6,520 nucleotides of DNA from Candidatus Aminicenantota bacterium (lineage in GTDB: Bacteria; Acidobacteriota; Aminicenantia; Aminicenantales; Saccharicenantaceae): the NCBI GenBank assembly GCA_026393955.1, contig JAPKZE010000314.1, positions 1-6,520 of the forward strand, read 5' to 3'. The position numbers and the translations under genes are program-made. Under the pieces are notes generated by a model. The model made no database searches. It was not told where the DNA came from and worked only from the letters and a program-made list of their open reading frames with translations. Shown piece by piece: positions 1-6,282 of this stretch. Position 1 is the stretch's first letter; every line of letters begins with the position of its first letter.

Positions 1-2
1 GC

Positions 3-2165
3 AGCGCGGCGGCGATCGGCATCCTGGCCATCTTGTTCATCGGCAACGGCCTTCCGGCCGCGCCCGACGCTCCTCGCGCCTCTTCCCCGGCCGGACCTGC
101 GCAGGCGCAAGCCCAGGCCCCGGCCAAGCCGCTCCAGTACGAGGTCAACGTCGTCCTCAAGCTCGTCCAGGTCCACGTAACGGATAAGAAGGGCAACCCG
201 GTCCGCGACCTCGTCCGGGAGGATTTCGTCGTCACCGACAACGGCCAGCCCGTGGATCTCAGCGCGTTCGAAAAACATGCGCTCGCGCCGGCCCCGGCCG
301 CCCCCGCGCCCGAAGCGGCGCCGGACGCCTCCGGCGAAGCGCCCCCGGTCGCTCCGGCCGTTTTGCCGCCCGGCCGCAAGTTCTTTCTCCTGTTCGATTT
401 CGCCTACAACAACGTCCGCGGCATCGAGAAGGCCCAGAAGGCCGCCCTTCATTTCATCGACACGATCGCCGGGCCCCGCGATCAGGTGGCCGTGCTGAGC
501 TACGCCGCCATCGGCGGTCTCGCGTTCCACGAATACCTGACGACCGACCACGCCCAGGTCCGCAAGGTCCTGCAGGCCATCGGCCACAAGGACGTCAAGG
601 GCCGGGCGACCGAGATTGAGGATTATTACTGGAGGCTTGTCCAGTCGTACGGCGGGCCTTTCGTGCTGAACATCCGGGCCGAGGCCGAGGCGAACCGCGC
701 GGAATCGGAGGACATGGCCCAGAAGTACATGCTGACGCTCACGGACCTGGCCCAGGCGCTGCGGCTCGTCGACGGGGAGAAGAACTTCATCCTGTTCTCC
801 TCCGGCATCCCGAATTCCCTGATCTACGGCTATGCCACCAGCAACGTCTTCAACCGGTCCGACGTCGGCCAGGCCTCCGGCAACAATGTTCTCCGGCGGC
901 AGAACGAAACGATGTACAGGGAGTTCGGCGCGGCCGGCTGCGCGTTCTACGCTTTCGACACGCGGGAGTCCTCCAAGGAAGCTTCCCTCTTCACCTACGA
1001 CGAAGAGACCTTCGCCATGGGCAGCCGGGCGATGACCACCGCCATCGACCCAACCTACATTTTCAAGGACGACAAGGCGACCGGTCTCAATACGCTCAAG
1101 CGCTTTACGGACCAGACGGGCGGAAAATTCTATTCGAACATCAACATGTACGAGCGGAACCTCGCCCAGGTCCAGCAAGCGACCGGGGCCTATTACGTCC
1201 TGGGCTATGCGGTCAACGAGAAGTGGGACGGCCAGTTCCACGAGGTCAAGGTCGAGGTCAAGCGCAAGGGCTGCGAGGTCCGGACCCAGGCCGGCTATTT
1301 CAACCCCAAGCCCTACGCCGAATACACCGACCTCGAGAAGCAGATCCAGCTGTTCGATCTGGCCATCAACGAGAGGTCCTTCTCCCGCATGCCCGGCAGC
1401 GTCCCGATGACGGCGCTGACCTACGCCGCCGAGGGGGTCTCGAAGCTCGCGGTCCTGGCCGGGGTCCCGAGGGAGATGACGGCCAAGTTCACCGGACCGA
1501 AGCTGGAGCTCGTAGCGCTTTTCTTCGACGACGAAGGCGACATTCGGGAGATCGTCCGGGAGGAGGTCGACACGGCCGCCCTGCGCGGCCGCGACGTGGT
1601 CCTCGCGGCCGGCTCGACGCTGAGGCCGGGCGATTACGCCGGCCGCCTCGTCATCCGGGACATGACCACGGGCCAGAGCGCGGTGGCCTCGGCCCGGGCG
1701 ACGGTCGGCAAGCCGGCGGCGGCCGGACTGCAGCTCGGCACCCCGCTCCTGCTCGCGGCGGGGACGGAGGTCCCCCTGCGCGAAGCCGCCGGGAAGATGG
1801 CCGCTGAGCCGCCGCCCTTCGGCCAGGGTTACCCCTACGACACCTCCCGCTTCGCGCCGGTCCTCGGGGAGGTGCCGCCGGCCGTCACATGGCTCTCCGT
1901 CGTCATCCCCTGCGCCGCACCGGGCGGCGGCGAAGCCGACCTGGTCCTGTCCGCGCGTCTCGTCGATGCGGTCTCGGGCGCCCAGGTCCCCGCCGCGACG
2001 ACTCTCTCCGGCCGCGTCCTGAAGGGTCCGCTGGAGGTCCTGACACTCGGGCTCGATCTCGCCGCGACTCCGCCCGGCACCTATTATCTGCACGTCTACG
2101 CCAAGGACAAGAGATCGGGCGCCCTCGGCCACACCTTCACGACCCTGGTCATCCCCGCCAGATAA
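3..2165 (+). CDS. VWFA-related (Acidobacterial-type) exported protein, 5'-partial
   Basis: The reading frame is open from base 3, so the true start lies upstream. The TTG at 33 falls inside a hydrophobic stretch (AAAIGILAILFIG) that looks like a signal peptide or membrane anchor, so it is not a credible start. Residues below count from that TTG. After an Ala/Gln/Pro linker comes the family's N-terminal segment (about 35-80, with VTDKKGNPVRDL and EDFVVTDNGQP). An Ala/Pro-rich insert (about 83-114) precedes a von Willebrand A-like fold (about 115-395: KFFLLFDFAY, DQVAVLSYA, NFILFSSGIP, LKRFTDQTGGKFY, YYVLGYAV). A beta segment ends in the typical QAGYFNPK (about 419-426). The last 280 residues are not recognised. 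The usual MIDAS DxSxS is D122-x-A-x-N, so metal binding is doubtful. The architecture matches TIGR03436-type proteins, which are abundant in Acidobacteria and relatives and mostly of unknown function; a surface protein-interaction role is inferred. Neighbouring genes give no functional hint. Confidence 0.85.
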   Translation, partial: SAAAIGILAILFIGNGLPAAPDAPRASSPAGPAQAQAQAPAKPLQYEVNVVLKLVQVHVTDKKGNPVRDLVREDFVVTDNGQPVDLSAFEKHALAPAPAAPAPEAAPDASGEAPPVAPAVLPPGRKFFLLFDFAYNNVRGIEKAQKAALHFIDTIAGPRDQVAVLSYAAIGGLAFHEYLTTDHAQVRKVLQAIGHKDVKGRATEIEDYYWRLVQSYGGPFVLNIRAEAEANRAESEDMAQKYMLTLTDLAQALRLVDGEKNFILFSSGIPNSLIYGYATSNVFNRSDVGQASGNNVLRRQNETMYREFGAAGCAFYAFDTRESSKEASLFTYDEETFAMGSRAMTTAIDPTYIFKDDKATGLNTLKRFTDQTGGKFYSNINMYERNLAQVQQATGAYYVLGYAVNEKWDGQFHEVKVEVKRKGCEVRTQAGYFNPKPYAEYTDLEKQIQLFDLAINERSFSRMPGSVPMTALTYAAEGVSKLAVLAGVPREMTAKFTGPKLELVALFFDDEGDIREIVREEVDTAALRGRDVVLAAGSTLRPGDYAGRLVIRDMTTGQSAVASARATVGKPAAAGLQLGTPLLLAAGTEVPLREAAGKMAAEPPPFGQGYPYDTSRFAPVLGEVPPAVTWLSVVIPCAAPGGGEADLVLSARLVDAVSGAQVPAATTLSGRVLKGPLEVLTLGLDLAATPPGTYYLHVYAKDKRSGALGHTFTTLVIPAR

Positions 2166-2166
2166 T

Positions 2167-2180
2167 TATTCCCGGGAATA
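2167..2180. repeat. Perfect 14-bp palindrome just after the VWFA stop
   Basis: TATTCCCGGGAATA is fully self-complementary. It starts two bases after the TAA stop, and pairing can extend outward by one G-T and one A-T pair. With no loop bases it would need to open a few central pairs to form an RNA hairpin. It has no T tract directly after it. It could be a 3'-end stabilising element, half of a repeat unit together with the next hairpin, or a protein-binding site. Confidence 0.6.
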
Positions 2181-2192
2181 GTAAACTTGTCT

Positions 2193-2226
2193 GGGGACAC
2201 GTACCCGGGGGACATGTCCCCTTTTT
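2193..2226 (+). terminator. GGGGACA/TGTCCCC hairpin with T tract; likely terminator and REP-like element
   Basis: GGGGACACGT (2193-2202) pairs with ACATGTCCCC (2212-2221) at 9 of 10 positions, with one C-A mismatch, around a 9-base loop ACCCGGGGG. TTTTTCTT follows at once, which fits a rho-independent terminator for the upstream VWFA gene. The right half also contains a perfect palindrome, GGGGACATGTCCCC (2208-2221), so two alternative foldings exist, and GGGGACACGT and GGGGACATGT form an imperfect direct repeat. From memory, short GGGGACA...TGTCCCC units like this recur between genes in several GC-rich lineages, sometimes near REP-associated transposases. That identity cannot be tested here. 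Confidence 0.6.
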
Positions 2227-2271
2227 CTTCCGGTCGCACAGTAACTGCGAAAACCAGGTCCCTTCTTTTAG

Positions 2272-2300
2272 TTGAATTATCGCCCCGTTTTTCTCATAAT
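2272..2300 (+). promoter_or_regulatory. Sigma70-like promoter upstream of potA
   Basis: TTGAAT (2272-2277, 4 of 6 to the -35 consensus) is separated by exactly 17 bases from CATAAT (2295-2300, 5 of 6 to the -10 consensus), within an AT-rich island of a GC-rich window. It lies downstream of the hairpin terminator and upstream of the transporter, which is where a promoter is expected. Transcription would begin near 2306-2308, only a few bases before the proposed TTG start at 2310. The potA mRNA would then be almost leaderless, and the GGAG at 2301-2304 would not be transcribed. Either the real promoter lies further upstream or the match is partly fortuitous. Confidence 0.45.
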
Positions 2301-2309
2301 GGAGCGGCC

Positions 2310-3461
2310 TTGAACAGCGAATTCCTCGAGTTCCGCGATATCTCCAAGAGCTTCGGCGCCATCCGGGCCGTTGCCGGCGTCTCCCTCGGGCTCAAGAAGG
2401 GCGAGTTCTTCTCGCTCCTCGGCCCGAGCGGCTGCGGCAAAACGACCATGCTGCGCCTGGCCGCCGGCTTCGAAGAGCCCGACGCCGGCCGCGTCTTCCT
2501 CGACGGCCGCGACATCACGGACCTGCCGCCCGACAAGCGCAAGGTCAACACGATCTTCCAGAGCTATGCCCTCTTCCCCCACATGACCGTCCGCGACAAT
2601 ATCGCCTTCGGCCTGGCGATCGCCAAGCGCCCGAAAAGGGAGATCCGGGCCGAGGTCGGCCGGATGCTCGAGCTCATCCGCATGGGCGATCAGGCCGGCA
2701 AGAAGCCCGACCAGCTTTCCGGCGGCCAGAAGCAGCGGGTGGCCGTGGCCCGGGCTTTGATCAACAAGCCCGACGTGCTCCTCCTCGACGAGCCTCTCGC
2801 CGCGCTCGATCTCAAGCTCCGGCAGAAGATGCTCATCGAGCTCGACCTCATCCACGACGAGGTCGGCATTACCTTCCTCTACGTCACCCACGACCAGGCC
2901 GAGGCCATGAGCCTGAGCGACCGCATCGCCGTCATGGACGGCGGCCGCATCGAGCAGGTCGGCACGCCGGCCGAGATCTACGAGTCCCCCCGGACGAGCT
3001 TCGTCGCGGCCTTCATCGGCGACACCAACTTCCTCGAGGGGCGCATTTTCGACTGCCCGGACCGCGACTACTGCCGCATCGCCATCCCCGGCCTGCCCGA
3101 GGTGGTGTCGTTCAATGACCGGGCCATCCAGCCGGGACAGCCGACCTACCTCAGCATCCGGCCCGAGAAGGTCCACATCTCCCACGAGCGGCCCGAGACG
3201 GAGGCCCGGCGGAACCTCCTCCCGGCCGTCGTCGAGGACGTCATCTATCTCGGCTCGAACACGAAGTACTGGGTCCGGGCCGGCAGCTACAGGATCCAGG
3301 TCCTGCGCCAGCACGCCCGCTACTTCCTCGACGAGCAGCCCATCCGCTGGAAGGACCCGTGCTGGATCTGGTGGCACGCCGACGACGGCTTCATGCTCGA
3401 CCATTTCCGGAAGGCCGACGAGAGCCTGCTGGCCGTCCCGCCGCAGCGCGTCGGGGACTAG
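2310..3461 (+). CDS. potA: Spermidine/putrescine-type ABC importer, ATP-binding protein
   Basis: This is the cytoplasmic ATPase that powers import through PotB-PotC. I chose the TTG at 2310, preceded by GGAG at 2301-2304 (5-base gap), giving 383 residues. The longer frame back to 2187 would translate the intergenic hairpin, and the family normally starts just before a segment like EFLEFRDISKSF. In order: Walker A GPSGCGKTT (38-46), Q-loop Q84 in FQSYALFPHMTV, signature LSGGQ (136-140), Walker B VLLLDE (156-161), D-loop AALD, and switch His194 in VTHDQAEAMSLSDR. A C-terminal TOBE-type regulatory region runs from about 240 to 365 (RPEKV at 284-288). All catalytic residues are present and the length is typical of PotA, CysA or UgpC-type ATPases. 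PotA is preferred because the partner genes are potBCD-like. The stop lies 4 bases before potB. Confidence 0.92.
   Translation: MNSEFLEFRDISKSFGAIRAVAGVSLGLKKGEFFSLLGPSGCGKTTMLRLAAGFEEPDAGRVFLDGRDITDLPPDKRKVNTIFQSYALFPHMTVRDNIAFGLAIAKRPKREIRAEVGRMLELIRMGDQAGKKPDQLSGGQKQRVAVARALINKPDVLLLDEPLAALDLKLRQKMLIELDLIHDEVGITFLYVTHDQAEAMSLSDRIAVMDGGRIEQVGTPAEIYESPRTSFVAAFIGDTNFLEGRIFDCPDRDYCRIAIPGLPEVVSFNDRAIQPGQPTYLSIRPEKVHISHERPETEARRNLLPAVVEDVIYLGSNTKYWVRAGSYRIQVLRQHARYFLDEQPIRWKDPCWIWWHADDGFMLDHFRKADESLLAVPPQRVGD
3453..3457 (+). promoter_or_regulatory. Ribosome binding site for potB
   Basis: GGGGA sits 8 bases before the TTG at 3466 and lies inside the last codons of potA. It is the main support for a TTG start 4 bases after the potA stop, because no in-frame ATG or GTG is available near the expected N-terminus. 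Confidence 0.5.
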
Positions 3462-3465
3462 AATC

Positions 3466-4332
3466 TTGAAGCGGCGGAAGGCCGAATGGCTGACGAGCCT
3501 GCCGACGCTCGTCTGGCTCACGCTCTTCGTCGTCGTCCCGACGCTGCTCGTCTTCGTCATCGCCTTCCGGCCCGCGAATCCCTACGGCGGCATCGGCCGG
3601 GGCTGGACGCTGGACACGATCCGGGCCCTGGCGACCCCGAGCACCCTCCTGATCGCCTGGCGGACGCTCTGGATCAGTCTCCTGACGACGGCGATCTGCC
3701 TCGTCCTGGCCGTGCCCACGGGCTACACCATCGCCCGGGCCCCGGCCCGCCTCCGGAACCGTCTCCTGCTGCTCGTCATCGTGCCCTTCTGGACGAGCTT
3801 CCTCGTCCGCGTCTTCGCCTGGCGCTCGCTCCTCCACCCCGAGGGCCCGATCAAGAAGCTCCTCGAGGCGCTCGGGCTCGCCGGCCCGGACACGACCCTG
3901 CTCTACAATCCGGTGGCGGTCGTCCTGGTCATGGTCTATACGTTTTTGCCCTTCACCATCCTGCCCATCTACGCCGCCGCGGAGAAGTTCGACTTCCGGC
4001 TGGTCGAGGCCGCCCGCGACCTCGGCGCGCGGCCCTTCCAGTCCTTCCGCAAGGTCTTCCTGCCGGGCATCCGGCGCGGGCTCCTCACCGCCGTCCTGGT
4101 CGTTTTCATCCCGGCCCTGGGCTCGTACATCATCCCCGACCTCGTCGGCGGCCCGTCCGGCGAGATGCTCGGCAACAAGATCGCCCAGCGCGTCTTCTCC
4201 GACCGGAACCTGCCCCACGCCAGCGCCCTCTCCGCCGTCCTCGTCCTGGCCGTGCTGGCCCCGCTCGTCGCCGTCCTCGTCCTCCAACGCAAGGACAAGA
4301 AGTCCAAGATCATCATGGGGGAGGCGCCGTGA
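3466..4332 (+). CDS. potB: Spermidine/putrescine-type ABC importer, permease (PotB)
   Basis: This is one of two membrane subunits forming the import channel. It has 288 residues from TTG 3466, giving MKRRKAEWLTSL, a positively charged tip before the first membrane helix. Six hydrophobic segments are visible at about 11-33, 66-90, 98-120, 149-170, 204-226 and 253-273, as expected for PotB. The cytoplasmic coupling loop that docks on the ATPase is clear at 181-200 (EAARDLGA...FRKVFLP). The GSYIIPDLVGGP segment (219-230) is characteristic of polyamine-type PotB/PotH permeases. The frame is open upstream into potA, but that part overlaps the ATPase and is not real. The end overlaps the potC start by 4 bases (GTGA), indicating translational coupling. 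The exact substrate cannot be read from the permease. Confidence 0.9.
   Translation: MKRRKAEWLTSLPTLVWLTLFVVVPTLLVFVIAFRPANPYGGIGRGWTLDTIRALATPSTLLIAWRTLWISLLTTAICLVLAVPTGYTIARAPARLRNRLLLLVIVPFWTSFLVRVFAWRSLLHPEGPIKKLLEALGLAGPDTTLLYNPVAVVLVMVYTFLPFTILPIYAAAEKFDFRLVEAARDLGARPFQSFRKVFLPGIRRGLLTAVLVVFIPALGSYIIPDLVGGPSGEMLGNKIAQRVFSDRNLPHASALSAVLVLAVLAPLVAVLVLQRKDKKSKIIMGEAP
4317..4324 (+). promoter_or_regulatory. Strong ribosome binding site for potC
   Basis: GGGGGAGG lies 4 bases before the GTG at 4329. It is the best Shine-Dalgarno match in the operon and decides the potC start, although the frame stays open much further upstream. Confidence 0.7.
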
Positions 4333-5111
4333 GGCGAAGCCGCTTCCCGATCGCCGTCACGGGGCTGGTCCTGGCCTTCCTCTACCTGCCGATCCTCATC
4401 CTCGTGGCCAACTCGTTCAATCCGGCCCGCTATTCCAGCCGCTGGGAGGGCTTCTCGCTTGTCTGGTACGCCAAGCTCTTCCGATCGCCCGAGATCTGGC
4501 AGGCGGTGAGGAACACGCTCCTCATCGCCGTTTCGGTCACGGCCGTGTCCGTCGTACTGGGCACGCTGGCCGCCTACGCCCTCCACCGCTGGAGTTCGAG
4601 CCGGCTCCAGCGCCTCCACTTCACGCTGATCTACCAGCCGCTCGTCGTACCGGAGATCCTGATGGGCATCAGCCTGCTCATGGCCTTCGTGGCCGTCGGC
4701 GTCCCGCTGGGCCTGTTCACGATCTTCCTGGCCCACGTCACCTTCTGCGTCAGCTTCGTGGCCATGACCGTGCTCGGCCGGCTCCAGGACTTCGACTTCT
4801 CCGTCATCGAGGCGGCCCGCGACCTGGGGGCCAGCCCGTGGCAAAGCACACGGCGCGTCCTCATCCCCATGCTCATGCCCGGGATCGTCGCCGGCGGGCT
4901 GCTGGCCTTCACCCTGTCGGTCGACGACTTCGTCATCACCTTCTTCGTCGCCGGGCCGGGCTCGACGACCCTGCCGCTGCGGATCTACAGCATGATCAAG
5001 TACGGCGCGCCGCCGCTCATCAACGCCCTGTCGACGCTCCTCCTGGCCGTGACGCTGTCGGCCGTCCTCCTGAGCCAACACCTGGCCGACCGGCGCTCCG
5101 GCGCCGGTTGA
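4329..5111 (+). CDS. potC: Spermidine/putrescine-type ABC importer, permease (PotC)
   Basis: This is the second channel subunit, pairing with PotB. It has 260 residues from the GTG at 4329, which overlaps the potB stop (GTGA) and follows a strong ribosome site. Six hydrophobic segments are seen at about 8-28, 63-85, 99-121, 127-149, 184-207 and 232-249. The coupling loop is at 161-180 (EAARDLGASPWQSTRRVLIP). SVDDFVITFFVAGPG followed by TTLPLRIYSM (197-222) is a hallmark of PotC/PotI. NSFNPAR near residue 28 is likewise typical of the first periplasmic loop. The frame is open upstream through potB, but the protein read there is Arg/Pro-rich and not a membrane protein, so no fusion exists. The stop codon overlaps the -35 element of a putative potD promoter. 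Confidence 0.9.
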   Translation: MRRSRFPIAVTGLVLAFLYLPILILVANSFNPARYSSRWEGFSLVWYAKLFRSPEIWQAVRNTLLIAVSVTAVSVVLGTLAAYALHRWSSSRLQRLHFTLIYQPLVVPEILMGISLLMAFVAVGVPLGLFTIFLAHVTFCVSFVAMTVLGRLQDFDFSVIEAARDLGASPWQSTRRVLIPMLMPGIVAGGLLAFTLSVDDFVITFFVAGPGSTTLPLRIYSMIKYGAPPLINALSTLLLAVTLSAVLLSQHLADRRSGAG

Positions 5112-5136
5112 AATGCCGGCCGAACTGGACTATAAC
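5108..5136 (+). promoter_or_regulatory. Putative internal promoter for potD
   Basis: TTGAAA (5108-5113, 5 of 6 to consensus) and TATAAC (5131-5136, 5 of 6) are separated by exactly 17 bases. The -35 element overlaps the potC stop codon. Transcription would start near 5142-5144, leaving a leader of roughly 14 bases before the potD ATG. Both hexamers stand out against the GC-rich background. An extra promoter here would let the binding protein be made in excess over the membrane subunits, as is common for ABC importers. Function is inferred. Confidence 0.5.
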
Positions 5137-5156
5137 GGGACCCTCAAGAAACGCCC

Positions 5157-6188
5157 ATGAAGAAAGGCACGGTCCTCGCCGCTTTCGCCGCGCTCCTCGC
5201 TTTGACCGGCTGCGGCAAGGCCCGGCCCGTCCTCAGCCTCTACACCTGGTCCGACTACATCAAGCCGGACCTCGTCCGCCGCTTCGAGCGCGAGCACGGC
5301 TGCCGCGTCGTCCTCGACACCTTCGAATCGAACGAGGCCATGTACGCCAAGCTCAAGGCCGGGGCGACGGGCTACGACCTGCTGACCCCGTCGAGCTACA
5401 TGGTCAGCTTGATGCACGCCCAGGGCATGCTGCGGACCATCGATCACAGCCTCGTCCCCAACCTCGTCAACGTCGACCCCGACTACCTGGCCATCGCCGT
5501 CGACCGGACGATGGACCACTCCGTCCCCTACATGATCGTGGTCAGCGGCATCGCCTATCTCGAAGGCCGGGTCAAGGACGTCATCCCGTCCTGGCGCATG
5601 TTCGGCCGGGCCGACCTGGCCGGCCGGATGACGATGTTCAACGACATGCGCGAGACGATCGGGGCCGCCCTCAAGACCCTGGGTTACAGCATCAACTCGA
5701 CCAGCGAGCGCGAACTGGCCGAGGCCGAGGCGCTCGCCCTCGAATGGAAAAAGAACATCGCCAAATACGACAACGAGCAGTACAAGATCGGCCTGGCGTC
5801 GGGCGAGTTCCTGCTCGTCCACGCCTGGAACGGCGACGTCTTCCAGGTCCGCAGGGAGAATCCCGCCGTTCGCTTCTTCGTCCCCGAAGAGGGCACGATC
5901 ATCTCCTGCGACGACCTGGTCATCCCGGCCGACGCCCGCGAGCCGGCCCTGGCCCACGCCTTTATCGATTTCCTGCACGACCCCGCGGTCGCGGCCGAGA
6001 ACACGGTGGCCATCTATTACCTCTGCCCGAACAAGGCCTCCTATCCCCTTCTGCCCGCCGAGATCCGCGACAACCCGGGCATCTTCCTGGCCCCGGAGAT
6101 CCGGGCCAAGAGCGAGATGATCGCCGACATCGGCACCGCCAACGCTCTTTACGTCGGGGTCTGGGACCGCCTCAAAGCCGCCCGCTGA
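5157..6188 (+). CDS. potD: Spermidine/putrescine-type substrate-binding lipoprotein (PotD)
   Basis: This is the extracytoplasmic receptor that hands substrate to PotB-PotC. It has 343 residues from the only ATG start in the operon. The ribosome site is weak (AAGAA at 5146-5150). A lipoprotein signal MKKGTVLAAFAALLALTGC ends in the lipobox LTGC, so Cys19 would be lipidated. The mature part follows the PotD/PotF fold: LYTWSDYIKPDLVRRFE (28-44), YDLLTPSSYMVSLM (73-86), NDMRETIGAALKTLGYSIN (162-180), VHAWNGDVF (221-229), DDLVIPADA (252-260), and the closing WDRLKAAR. Compared from memory with E. coli PotD, Trp31, Asp33 (for Glu36), Tyr34, Ser79, Tyr81, Asp163, Glu166, Trp224, Asp252 and Tyr288 are kept. 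The positions of Trp255 and Gln327 appear to be Ser250 and Ile322. A polyamine or related cation is the likely ligand, but which one is open. The gene ends 4 bases before a large inverted repeat. Confidence 0.9.
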   Translation: MKKGTVLAAFAALLALTGCGKARPVLSLYTWSDYIKPDLVRRFEREHGCRVVLDTFESNEAMYAKLKAGATGYDLLTPSSYMVSLMHAQGMLRTIDHSLVPNLVNVDPDYLAIAVDRTMDHSVPYMIVVSGIAYLEGRVKDVIPSWRMFGRADLAGRMTMFNDMRETIGAALKTLGYSINSTSERELAEAEALALEWKKNIAKYDNEQYKIGLASGEFLLVHAWNGDVFQVRRENPAVRFFVPEEGTIISCDDLVIPADAREPALAHAFIDFLHDPAVAAENTVAIYYLCPNKASYPLLPAEIRDNPGIFLAPEIRAKSEMIADIGTANALYVGVWDRLKAAR

Positions 6189-6192
6189 AGAA

Positions 6193-6282
6193 GACGGGGT
6201 CAAACCTTAATTCTTATAATTATCGACTTTCTCTTCTGGATCGACAGGTCACGGATTGTAAGAATTAAGGGTTGACCCCGTC
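6193..6282. repeat. 90-bp inverted-repeat (REP/MITE-like) element between convergent genes
   Basis: The left arm, 6193-6216 (beginning GACGGGGTCAA and ending CTTAATTCTTA), is the reverse complement of the right arm, 6259-6282, at 23 of 24 positions. Pairing can continue inward for five more base pairs, including G-T wobbles, leaving a 32-base loop (6222-6253). The loop carries a direct repeat of ATCGAC (6222-6227 and 6240-6245). The arms combine a GC-rich outer part with an AT-rich inner part unlike the flanking coding DNA. It lies between the ends of potD and the convergent gene, so it may also stop transcription from both sides, although no T tract follows either arm. A non-autonomous mobile element is the favoured reading; no transposase is visible here. 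Confidence 0.75.

Noticed and set aside
2187..2309. N-terminal extension of PotA from the upstream TTG, or from the in-frame ATG at 2214
   Set aside because: It would translate the terminator-like hairpin and the putative promoter. The added residues do not resemble any ABC ATPase N-terminus.
3115..3465. Upstream extension of the potB frame into potA
   Set aside because: The extension overlaps the TOBE region of potA and reads as Ser/Arg/Pro-rich low-complexity protein. Normal permease sequence starts only at the TTG at 3466.
2277..3560. Long minus-strand open frame of 427 codons opposite potA
   Set aside because: It is the mirror frame of a GC-rich gene. Its protein is dominated by Asp, Glu, Gly, Val and Arg, has no recognisable motif, and lies opposite a clear ATPase.
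3486..5111. A 541-residue frame that could be read as a fused permease
   Set aside because: The part before 4329 is an Arg/Pro-rich shadow of potB. The real potC has its own ribosome site and GTG start at 4329.
6215..6220. Perfect TATAAT as a possible promoter after potD
   Set aside because: There is no -35 match at 15-19 bases upstream. The hexamer lies at the inner end of the inverted-repeat stem, and it would point into a convergent gene.
4838..6268. Plus-strand 476-codon frame across potD
   Set aside because: It is Arg/Pro/His-rich with no motifs and shadows potD, which has a signal peptide and family motifs in its own frame.
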